This document shows, in pieces, positions 1-6,217 of a DNA stretch of 11,719 bases (position 1 is the first letter of the stretch; every line of letters begins with the position of its first letter). This DNA comes from Flammeovirgaceae bacterium (GTDB taxonomy: Bacteria > Bacteroidota > Bacteroidia > Cytophagales > Cyclobacteriaceae). Position numbers and translations under genes: made by a program. The stretch covers positions 1-11,719 of the forward strand of contig QIEB01000172.1 in assembly GCA_003229495.1 (NCBI GenBank), read 5' to 3'. Under the pieces are notes generated by a model, which saw nothing but the letters and a program-made list of their open reading frames with translations, made no database searches and was not told the DNA's origin.

Positions 1-1480
1 AGACATAAAATAATAGCTCCCAGCACCGCAAACCCAAAAGTAAATGCCATAGGACGGAACATCTTGCCTTCTACTCCTGTAAGGAACAGGATTGGAGTAA
101 AAACGATAAGGATGATCAACTGCCCAAAGAAGGCCGCATTCATCACATTACTACCCGCCTCATAGGCCAATTCGTCCATTTGCGCGGATGAAAATTCACC
201 TTTATACTTTTTCACTTTGCTCTCTATCAGGTGTACTACACCTTCCACAATAATCACCGCCCCATCCACGATAATGCCAAAATCTATAGCGCCCAGGGAC
301 ATAAGGTTGGCCCACACGCCAAACTGCTTCATCAGAATAAAAGCGAATAAAAGTGAAAGTGGGATGATAGATGCAGTAATGAGCCCTCCACGCAAGCTTC
401 CCAAGAGAACTACCAAGACAAATATTACTATCAAAGCGCCCTCAACCAGGTTTTTAGTAACCGTACTGGTGGTTCGTTCAATTAAGGCGCTTCGGTCCAA
501 AAAAGGTTCAATAATCAATCCTTCGGGCAACGATTTTTGAATCTCCGCGATGCGTTTTTGAACATTACGGATAACCTGGTTGGGGTTTTCGCCTTTCAGC
601 ATAAGGATTTGTCCACCCACCGATTCCCTGCCGTCCTGAGTAAAAGCGCCATAACGTACAGAGCTACCATACCTCACTTCTTCGGCAATATCCTTTATCA
701 GAACTGGAGCGCCCATTACACTTTTTACCACTATATTATTCAGGTCTTCAAAAGAACGTGCCAGACCCTCACCCCGGATGAAGTTAGCCTGATGGTTTTT
801 CTCGATATAGGCGCCACCGGTATTGGCATTGTTTTTTTAAGAGCTTCAAAAACTTCCGACATGGTTATTCCCATACTCTTGAGTTTATCGGGATCAAGAG
901 CAATCTCATATTGCTTTACATAACCCCCGAAGGCATTAATTTCTACAACTCCGGGTACCAGGGCCATCTGACGCTTCACGATCCAGTCCTGGATGGTTCG
1001 TAAATCCATAACATTGTAGACAGTATCATACCCGGGCAGTGGCTTCAAAGTATATTGGAAAATTTCCCCTAAGCCGGTGGTAATTGGCGCCATAAATGGC
1101 GTGCCAAAACCCTCGGGAATAGACTCTTGGACTTCAATCAATTTTTCCTGGACCACCTGACGGGGAAGATAAGTACCCATTTTATCTTCAAAAACGATGG
1201 TCACTACGGACAATCCAAACCTGGAAATAGAGCGCAACTCTATCACATCAGGCAAATTGGCCATGGCTAGTTCCACCGGATAGGTGACAAATTGTTCTAT
1301 GTCCTCAGTGCCCAGATTAGGCGCCACGGTTATTACCTGTACCTGGTTATTGGTTATGTCAGGTACTGATCCCAAATTAACCGTGGACATAGAATAAATG
1401 CCTAACCCAATAAGAGCCACCACCATCAGGCCAATGATGAATTTATTATGGATCGAAAATGAAATGATTTGATTAATCAT
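1..1480 (-). pseudogene. czcA: CzcA/CusA-family heavy-metal RND efflux pump, 5' part, frameshifted
   Basis: Inner-membrane proton-driven subunit of a tripartite heavy-metal efflux complex. The N-terminus has the family's first membrane helix (about residues 12-32), then the periplasmic porter start (VPDITNNQVQV, 39-49; FVTYPVELAM, 64-73). The frame is open to codon 216 (LKK) and then shifts in a seven-A run (plus-strand T run 832-838). One added A restores the family sequence NNANTGGAYIEKNH, and the frame then stays open to position 1, about 490 residues in all. The restored part includes helix 4 with DFGIIVDGAVIIVE; its two Asp and one Glu (plus-strand 282-284, 264-266, 243-245) are the proton-relay residues of CzcA-type pumps. 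The family is normally about 1,040 residues, or about 1,450 when fused to an outer-membrane factor, so the rest lies beyond the left edge. The DUF6660-type peptide gene upstream supports metal efflux. The shift may be real or a homopolymer sequencing error. Confidence 0.85.
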
Positions 1481-1721
1481 ATGTACTTGATTTTACTTTA
1501 GAGAGAAACCTGTGTCGCAATTCCAACCTTACGGGGATTCCGCCCCTAACAATCTGGGCAATTATCCTGGATTTGGTTCGGAGCCTGGGACTTCTCCATT
1601 GTAATGCAAAAAATAAATGAATTATTGAGTTGTAAGGGCCCGTTACGGACCAATTGCAGTCAACTTACAAGTACATGATTACCCCTGTTGTATAACAGGA
1701 GAAAAAATTACTTGTAAGGAG
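1481..1721. other. Spacer between the Cys-rich peptide gene and czcA, with inverted repeats
   Basis: This 241-base stretch has no convincing gene. On the minus strand one frame is open without a Met codon for about 63 codons, from near 1664 to a stop that overlaps the czcA start (ATGATTAA). A 17-codon ATG reading frame (MEKSQAPNQIQDNCPDC) lies in another frame. Neither resembles a family I know. The right end holds nested inverted repeats. The part near 1530-1600 is more GC-rich and gene-like than an ordinary Bacteroidota spacer, so it may be a dispersed intergenic repeat or a decayed gene. Confidence 0.5.
1664..1718. repeat. Nested inverted repeats downstream of the Cys-rich peptide gene
   Basis: The outer arms CTTACAAGTA (1664-1673) and TACTTGTAAG (1709-1718) are perfect 10-base complements. 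Inside them, CCTGTT (1684-1689) and AACAGG (1694-1699) form a second perfect stem with a four-base loop. On the minus strand this lies just after the stop of the peptide gene (1722-1724). No T-run follows it, so it is not a classical intrinsic terminator. It could stabilise the 3' end, attenuate transcription into czcA, or belong to a dispersed repeat. Confidence 0.6.
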
Positions 1722-2024
1722 TTAAGAAATTTTTGGCGGCTGCCAGAAAGTGAATGTTTGATCTTTGATGGATATCCTATAAAAAGAATGCACCTCCAAT
1801 AGCTGGAAATCCTTAAAATCAAATGACAGCATACTGGTAACCACATGAGAATGGCAGCAGTGGCAACTGCATAATGGTGAGCAGAAATCAAAGTGAAAAC
1901 TGGTATCCCCAGCAGCATCTGAAAATGCTTCAGTGGTTGCGGACTGATCCTTTTCCAGATCAGCGCAGGGAATAAATATGGTCCCAATTAAAAGGAATAC
2001 CAGTATGAGCGTGGCGAATTTCAT
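1722..2024 (-). CDS. Small secreted Cys/His-rich protein, DUF6660-like, linked to metal efflux
   Basis: A 100-residue protein: an N-terminal hydrophobic segment (about residues 3-19, ending at Cys20), a short acidic linker, a dense cluster CSPLCSCHCCHSH (48-60, five Cys and three His), and a C-terminus ending FTFWQPPKIS. This layout, including the terminal WQPP, fits the DUF6660 family as I recall it from Bacteroidota CzcA/CusA loci. The Cys/His cluster would suit binding of thiophilic metals in the envelope, but that role is inferred. The start at 2024 is preferred over an in-frame ATG at 2078 because the signal peptide begins here and a TATATTTG box lies eight bases upstream, inside the longer version. 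Same strand as czcA, 241 bases upstream of it. Confidence 0.7.
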   Translation of the reverse strand: MKFATLILVFLLIGTIFIPCADLEKDQSATTEAFSDAAGDTSFHFDFCSPLCSCHCCHSHVVTSMLSFDFKDFQLLEVHSFYRISIKDQTFTFWQPPKIS

Positions 2025-2031
2025 GATTCCG

Positions 2032-2039
2032 CAAATATA
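2032..2039 (-). promoter_or_regulatory. Bacteroidota-type -7 box (TATATTTG) for the Cys-rich peptide gene
   Basis: On the minus strand TATATTTG matches the Bacteroidota -7 consensus TAnnTTTG exactly. It ends eight bases before the ATG at 2024, so transcription would start within a few bases of the start codon and the mRNA would be leaderless or nearly so. I see no clear -33 TTG at the usual distance, which lowers confidence. Confidence 0.45.
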
Positions 2040-2195
2040 ACGTAAAATGTCCTTAGTTTGTTGCTTTTGTTTTTTCAACAGGCGATTTGGTCTTTATTGC
2101 AATTGAAGCAATTCTCAAATTAATGCTTCATTTTAGCAAATTTCACCATGGACGAATCCATATGATACTTCTCCATCTGAGGAAATCTACATTTA

Positions 2196-2957
2196 TCAAT
2201 TTGGTCGCTCAATACACTTGCCCCACTCCTCCGAGACAGGTCCGAGCCGCACCAATGGATTCTTCATAAAATCAAGATCATGGATCATTGTCGGACCTTT
2301 CCCGTTTGCATCGGTCTCAAACTGCATTCTGATATTGTTCCAGGAATCCTTATAGGTAAAAACCATATCATCAACAGACCTCATCCACCAGGGAGAAGAA
2401 TCGCCCCAGAGCGCCCCTGACACCAGATAACCATCACAAGAAATCATCACCCAAATCCGGCGGTTTTTGTCCTTTTCTGCTGGATCGCCATATAACCCGG
2501 TGAACTGCTCCAAATCGCTGCGTGGTTGACCTTGATAGTCAATTATATCCTGTTTTTGCTGATCTTCATAACGTTTCTTCGCTTGTTTCTCTCGCTCCGC
2601 TTTATCCTCACGTTCCTGCTCTGCCACCCCTTCTAACATTTTAAAATAATCACTGTTTGAGCCTGATGTAAGCAGGAACTGCATAAAGGGAGAGGCAATT
2701 TCCATTACTGCACTAGCCGATTCCATATCGCCAGCTTGAGAGTAGGCCATATTTACAGCCGAAATACCTTGCATATCAATATTGTAAAGATCTTTCTTAG
2801 TGTTAAACTGTTCGGTGAAATATTTTTTAGCGCTTTCAACACCTTTTGTATCAATCACCTCGCGTATGGCTTCGGATAGCAGCGGTTTGTCTTGAGCAAT
2901 TGCCGAGTCAAAAACCATACAAAACAGCAATATCCATGTAGCAATAAATTTTATCAT
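2196..2957 (-). CDS. Secreted protein of unknown function with charged helix and beta-rich C-terminus
   Basis: A 253-residue protein with a Sec signal peptide (residues 1-21, likely cut after AIA, before Q22). Residues 25-110 look all-helical and resemble a short helical-repeat region (KGVESAKKYFTEQF; AVNMAYSQAGDMESASAVME). Residues 111-140 are a strongly charged, probably coiled-coil helix rich in E, K, R and Q. Residues 146-253 look beta-rich and aromatic (LEQFTGLYGDP; RIWVMISCDGYLVSGALWGD), loosely like the small DUF3471-type barrel that follows many beta-lactamase-fold hydrolases. No catalytic motif is recognised, so the likely location is periplasm or cell surface with function unknown. 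It stands alone on the minus strand, 171 bases before the Cys-rich peptide gene, and has no obvious link to metal efflux. The start is set by the signal peptide. Confidence 0.8.
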   Translation of the reverse strand: MIKFIATWILLFCMVFDSAIAQDKPLLSEAIREVIDTKGVESAKKYFTEQFNTKKDLYNIDMQGISAVNMAYSQAGDMESASAVMEIASPFMQFLLTSGSNSDYFKMLEGVAEQEREDKAEREKQAKKRYEDQQKQDIIDYQGQPRSDLEQFTGLYGDPAEKDKNRRIWVMISCDGYLVSGALWGDSSPWWMRSVDDMVFTYKDSWNNIRMQFETDANGKGPTMIHDLDFMKNPLVRLGPVSEEWGKCIERPN

Positions 2958-3050
2958 GACTTAAAATTAGTTTTATTTAAGATAAGAAAAATAACTTAAA
3001 TCACTTCTGTAGATTGGTAAATAGATTTCCATTGAACTCAACGCAAATAG

Positions 3051-3206
3051 ATGCAGTACCTCAATAAAATAAATCGAAGAGATCTGCTGAAAATAGCAGC
3101 TAAAAGTTCGTTGGGGGCCGTGGCTCTTGGAAGCACCCCCTTTCCTGTACATGCAATCACAAAACTGGACTGGAAGGTTTTGCAAGTAGCGCGGGTAGTT
3201 TGGTAA
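3051..3206 (+). pseudogene. Orphan Tat signal peptide, remnant of an exported protein gene
   Basis: A 51-codon frame. Residues 8-35 form a complete twin-arginine leader: NRRDLLKIAA, a small-residue hydrophobic stretch SSLGAVALGS, and a P-x-x-HA cleavage-like end. About 16 residues of mature sequence (ITKLDWKVLQVARVVW) follow before TAA. Bacteroidota Tat leaders of this kind usually precede exported Gfo/Idh/MocA oxidoreductases, xylose-isomerase-like TIM barrels and similar enzymes, as in the genes at 5055 and 9645. No recognisable continuation is seen in the next 240 bases in any plus frame. The simplest reading is a gene that lost its body by deletion. A frameshift near 3185 is less likely, since the next frame gives only a short hydrophobic run. 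A genuine micro-protein cannot be excluded. Confidence 0.6.
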
Positions 3207-3450
3207 GTATAGTCGGATTACTGATTGGTAGTATTCTTTACTTCCAAATCAATACCTCTATATTCATTATACCGACTTTGTTATGGTGCTGATTGTAATG
3301 ACCTTTATCAAAAAACATATATTTTGAGCCATACAGACCACCTCCACGGCTCCCACCGCTTGGGCGCCGGCCTTGTCCAGTCCTCCGTGACGACTGGGAG
3401 GTCCTAATTGAATGAACGTTGCTGAAGTTCATGTGGCTGACCTGGAATAT
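3207..3450. other. Unassigned stretch with a GC-rich hairpin block
   Basis: Between the orphan Tat leader and the stop of the cytochrome-like lipoprotein gene I find no supportable gene. Short open frames exist on both strands (3225-3407 plus, 3238-3432 minus), but both have low-complexity or unnatural composition, such as a Ser/Arg/Gly-rich run on the minus strand. Positions 3345-3402 are much richer in GC than the AT-rich flanks and contain CCAGTC (3377-3382) paired with GACTGG (3392-3397) around a nine-base loop. This may be the end of a lost gene, a structured RNA or a dispersed repeat. Confidence 0.45.
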
Positions 3451-4755
3451 TTAGTTGTTGGGTGCACCATTGGCGATCCAGGCTTCGATCTGCTGTATTT
3501 CACAATCCGGAAGTTTTCCTAACGGGGGCATCACTGGAAATCCCCCGCTGGCATTTATCGTTCCGGATAGGCGGCCGGTTAAAGCCAGGGCCCGGGTTTG
3601 GGTATAATTGGTCAGCAGCACGTTGCCTTTGGGATTGGACCCGCTGTGACAACCCTTACACTTATTCTCAATTATTGCCAATATGTCTGCAGAGAAAGTA
3701 ACGTTTTGTGTATCACAGGTTCCCGGATCGCAGGTTAGGTTTTTACCGCCTTGTTTTATCCAGTCATAAATTTTCTTGATCTGTTCTGCGCTGAGAGGAG
3801 CCATAGGCGGCGGCGGCATCATGTCATCGTCTTCTTCGGTAAGTACTTCGTACATCTCGGTATCTCGGGGCCTGCCCCGCTTGAAATCTTTGGCTACCGT
3901 TTTATTATAGCTTGTAAAATCAAATCCTTCCTCCCTAGTCTTGGAATCGTGACAACCGGCTAAGGCACAATTGGATAATAAGATGGGTAATACGTCCTGT
4001 TCAAAATAGACCACATTGGGATCACAGTTTCCGGGATCCGCGGGCTGATTCTGATCCGGAATATCAGAACTGCCATCCCCGGGTGCTCCGGAATCCAGCC
4101 AGTTGGAGATCAACTCCTGATCACAGGCTGAAAGTGGCGCCGCAGGAGGCATGTCCTTATCTATTAAAACTCTCCGTTCAAATTTCCCGTTATCCACAAA
4201 ATTCTTAATAGTTGCAAACCTGGTGAGTTCTCCAAAAACACTGCCGCTACCGTGACAGACAGTCACGGAGGCACATTTATTCTGGATCAAGGGGAAGATG
4301 ATCTCGGTGAAATCAAAATTAGTGCTGTCACAACTAACGATATCAGGCTCCTGGGTGCTGCCATCCCCGGGTGCTCCCGAGTCCAGCCACAATTTAAGCA
4401 AGGCCTGGTCACATTCTGAGAGGGGGGCGCCTGGCGGCATGTCCTGTTCCTGAAGCACTCTTTTTCTGATACGCCCGTTGTCTATGGCCACCTTGATCCC
4501 GCTAAAGCTGGTGTAATCTCCAAAAGCACTTCCTTCTCCATGACATGCAGTTGTAACTGCACAACTATTTTGAATCAATGGGAAGATTATTTCAGCGAAG
4601 TCGAAGTTGGTAGTATCGCAATCCAAAGGCAATCCGGGGACGTCAATATCGTCCAATTCACCTAAAGGGTTTAACAACTCATGTCGACAGGAAAAGACTA
4701 AAAAAATCCCTAAAACCAGCCCTGCAATCAGATATAAATGATTCCTTTTATTCAT
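3451..4755 (-). CDS. Lipoprotein with four cytochrome-c-like repeats, CX2CH to CX5CH
   Basis: A 434-residue lipoprotein: hydrophobic leader 8-22 and a lipobox ending FSC, so the lipidated residue is Cys23. Four units follow (about 45-133, 141-229, 243-342, 346-434). Each opens with Cys-Asp, has a haem-like Cys...Cys-His motif, a DMPP/MMPP/VMPP loop with a candidate axial Met (M106, M202, M312 or M313, M409), and ends with a helix like WLDSGAPGDG. The motifs are C65-X5-CH72, C161-X5-CH168, C263-X4-CH269 and C366-X2-CH370. Only the last is the standard haem c site, so one haem is likely and four are possible; the others may hold structural disulfides instead. The layout resembles the PSCyt1-type cytochrome domains known from Planctomycetes and Bacteroidota. 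Inferred role: electron transfer or redox sensing at the envelope. No partner dehydrogenase adjoins it. Confidence 0.85.
   Translation of the reverse strand: MNKRNHLYLIAGLVLGIFLVFSCRHELLNPLGELDDIDVPGLPLDCDTTNFDFAEIIFPLIQNSCAVTTACHGEGSAFGDYTSFSGIKVAIDNGRIRKRVLQEQDMPPGAPLSECDQALLKLWLDSGAPGDGSTQEPDIVSCDSTNFDFTEIIFPLIQNKCASVTVCHGSGSVFGELTRFATIKNFVDNGKFERRVLIDKDMPPAAPLSACDQELISNWLDSGAPGDGSSDIPDQNQPADPGNCDPNVVYFEQDVLPILLSNCALAGCHDSKTREEGFDFTSYNKTVAKDFKRGRPRDTEMYEVLTEEDDDMMPPPPMAPLSAEQIKKIYDWIKQGGKNLTCDPGTCDTQNVTFSADILAIIENKCKGCHSGSNPKGNVLLTNYTQTRALALTGRLSGTINASGGFPVMPPLGKLPDCEIQQIEAWIANGAPNN
4069..4623 (-). repeat. Tandem duplication of an 88-residue cytochrome-like unit
   Basis: The units at residues 46-133 and 142-229 of the lipoprotein align without gaps, offset by 96 residues (288 bases). 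By my count 59 of 88 residues are identical, including long shared blocks such as EIIFPLIQN and WLDSGAPGDGS. Units 3 and 4 share the plan but are far more diverged and not the same length, so this pair arose from a later in-frame duplication. Confidence 0.85.
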
Positions 4756-5054
4756 TTATATGGTTATTTAAGGGTTCCAAGCACCAGCACAGTCCAATTT
4801 CTGCGCTCTTAACTAAGATCAACATTCAATCATATTAAAGGAATGAGCTATGTCATCAATAAATATGATCTTAACTATCCAAATCCTTTACTTTCTAAAC
4901 TTTCTTGGGAAATAGGAATTTATTCCATAGAGGATGACTGTTGGTGTCAATGATAATTACTTGGTTTGGCCGACTCCAAAGCATTATATTGGTACATGAT
5001 ATTTCCGTATCCTAAAGTACCTCGATCATCCAGTATCAACTTTAAAGAAAGGCC
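4756..5054. other. Divergent intergenic region, 299 bases
   Basis: An AT-rich spacer between the minus-strand cytochrome-like lipoprotein and the plus-strand Tat-exported TIM barrel gene, so it should hold both promoters. A candidate for the plus strand is described separately. I see no clear TAnnTTTG box for the minus-strand gene, no strong inverted repeat and no open frame worth reporting. Confidence 0.5.
4961..4992 (+). promoter_or_regulatory. Candidate Bacteroidota promoter for the UxuA-like gene
   Basis: TATATTGG (4985-4992) matches seven of eight positions of TAnnTTTG. Possible -33 elements lie upstream: TTG at 4961-4963 (21-base spacing) or TTTG at 4965-4968 (16-base spacing). It would give an untranslated leader of about 55-60 bases before the ATG at 5055. 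The match is imperfect and such boxes occur by chance in AT-rich DNA. Confidence 0.3.
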
Positions 5055-6188
5055 ATGAAAAATTTTAGTACAATAAGCAGAAGAGGACTGCTAAAACTGT
5101 TGGGCTCAGGTACACTTGGCGCCTTCAGTTATAACAGTGTTTCAGGGTTTTCTTCTAATCGGTTGAACGCCAAAAAAAAGATTATGATGAAAGTGGGCAC
5201 TCAACAGGGTGGTACAGGTAAAGAAAACCTGGAGTTCCTGGCCCGTCATGGTGTCTATAATATGGATGGGGGAGCTCCGAAGTTTATTGACGGTGTCGGT
5301 TGGGACCTGGAGGATTCCCTGGCCAAGAAAGAAGCCTGTGCAAAATACGGTATCAGTTTGGATGCCTATCACCTGCCGCTTACTTCTGCAGGAATTAAAA
5401 GGGTCAAAACTCCCAATATTATGCTTGGCAAAAGTCCAGAACGTGACCGTGAGATTGAAATGATCCAGCAAATGATCGCGGTTGCGGGCAAAAGCGATGT
5501 ACGGCTGCTACTGTACAACACCACCATTCATCCGGTGCTGCGGACTGGAAAGACCCTCGATCCAGCTCGTGGCAATTCATCCTATAGCACCTGGAAATAT
5601 GATGAAGCTGTACTGAAAAATCAACCCCATGCCATGGCCGGGGAAGTATCTGTCGATGAAATCTATGAGCGAATTACTTATCTGCTGGATCGAATACTAC
5701 CGGTGGCCAAGGAGTATAAGGTCAAATTAGGGAACCATATCGCCGACCCTCCTACTCCTGTTGGATATGGAGGTATCACCCGATGGAATAGTCCGGACAT
5801 TTTTGAAGGAATTAAACGTTTTGCCCAGTTGTATGATAGTGAATATCATGGCTTCAATCTATGCCTTGGTTCTACTGCGGAAGGGTTGAAAGATCCAAAA
5901 ACCGAGATCCTGCCGATAATAAAGTGGGTTGGAGAAAGAAAGCAAATCTTCAATATACATTTGAGAAACATAAAAGGTGGTTGGAATAATTTTCGGGAAG
6001 TTTATCCAGATAACGGCGACATGGACTTTCTAGAGGTGATCCGGGCATTGCGCGATGTTGGCTATGGGGGCATGATCATGCCCGATCATATTCCACAGCA
6101 TCAAGACCCGGCAAGTAGACTCCAAGGATATGCGTTCGCCTATGGCTACCACAAAGCGCTTATTCAAGCAGTAGCAAGTGAAGGGTAA
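5055..6188 (+). CDS. Tat-exported mannonate-dehydratase-like (UxuA family) TIM-barrel enzyme
   Basis: A 377-residue protein with a twin-arginine leader (SRRGLLKLLGSG, 8-19, then a weakly hydrophobic run to about 31). The mature part is a metal-dependent TIM barrel with UxuA-type landmarks in order: NHIADPPTP (227-235; UxuA has HPDDPP), FNLCLGS (267-273; UxuA has C-x-GS), IHLRNIK (301-307), GDMDFLEVIRAL (321-332) and MPDHIP (342-347). By analogy H228, C270, H302 and D344 are candidate metal ligands. UxuA dehydrates D-mannonate to 2-keto-3-deoxygluconate in the cytoplasm; here the leader places the enzyme in the periplasm, so the substrate may differ (a free or linked sugar acid, or an isomerase-type reaction). 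The start is set by the leader and a purine-rich AAAGAAAGG ending four bases upstream. It converges on the next gene with a 29-base gap. Confidence 0.8.
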   Translation: MKNFSTISRRGLLKLLGSGTLGAFSYNSVSGFSSNRLNAKKKIMMKVGTQQGGTGKENLEFLARHGVYNMDGGAPKFIDGVGWDLEDSLAKKEACAKYGISLDAYHLPLTSAGIKRVKTPNIMLGKSPERDREIEMIQQMIAVAGKSDVRLLLYNTTIHPVLRTGKTLDPARGNSSYSTWKYDEAVLKNQPHAMAGEVSVDEIYERITYLLDRILPVAKEYKVKLGNHIADPPTPVGYGGITRWNSPDIFEGIKRFAQLYDSEYHGFNLCLGSTAEGLKDPKTEILPIIKWVGERKQIFNIHLRNIKGGWNNFREVYPDNGDMDFLEVIRALRDVGYGGMIMPDHIPQHQDPASRLQGYAFAYGYHKALIQAVASEG

Positions 6189-6217
6189 TTAGGGGGTTAG
6201 GGGGTTAAGTTGCCTAA
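6189..6217. repeat. TTAGGGGG tandem repeat in the gap between convergent genes
   Basis: The whole gap between two convergent stop codons holds two copies of TTAGGGGG and a third TTA (6189-6207), followed by a short partner CCTAAC (6213-6218) that can pair with GTTAGG at 6197-6202. It may act as a bidirectional transcription end. The G-runs resemble a telomere unit, but with only two copies this is probably slippage-type simple sequence. Confidence 0.4.

Noticed and set aside
217..923. Plus-strand open frames opposite the czcA gene
   Set aside because: They lie antisense to a well-recognised pump sequence and have no family features; the minus-strand reading explains the region.
1664..1718. 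Nested inverted repeats as ends of an insertion sequence
   Set aside because: The arms are only 45 bases apart centre to centre and enclose no transposase, and no flanking target duplication is visible.
1679..1987. 102-codon minus-strand frame overlapping the Cys-rich peptide
   Set aside because: It is a shifted reading of the peptide gene, lacks a signal peptide and any family match, and has no promoter of its own.
2104..2130. TGAAGCA/TGCTTCA stem as a terminator after the secreted-protein gene
   Set aside because: Seven-base stem with a 13-base loop, 66 bases beyond the stop and without a T-run; too weak to call.
3238..3432. 64-codon minus-strand frame downstream of the cytochrome-like gene
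   Set aside because: Ser/Arg/Gly-rich low-complexity stretch over a GC-rich block, no recognisable domain, and no supporting start signal.
5142..5471. Open frames on both strands inside the UxuA-like gene
   Set aside because: They overlap strongly conserved coding sequence in another frame and have no independent evidence.
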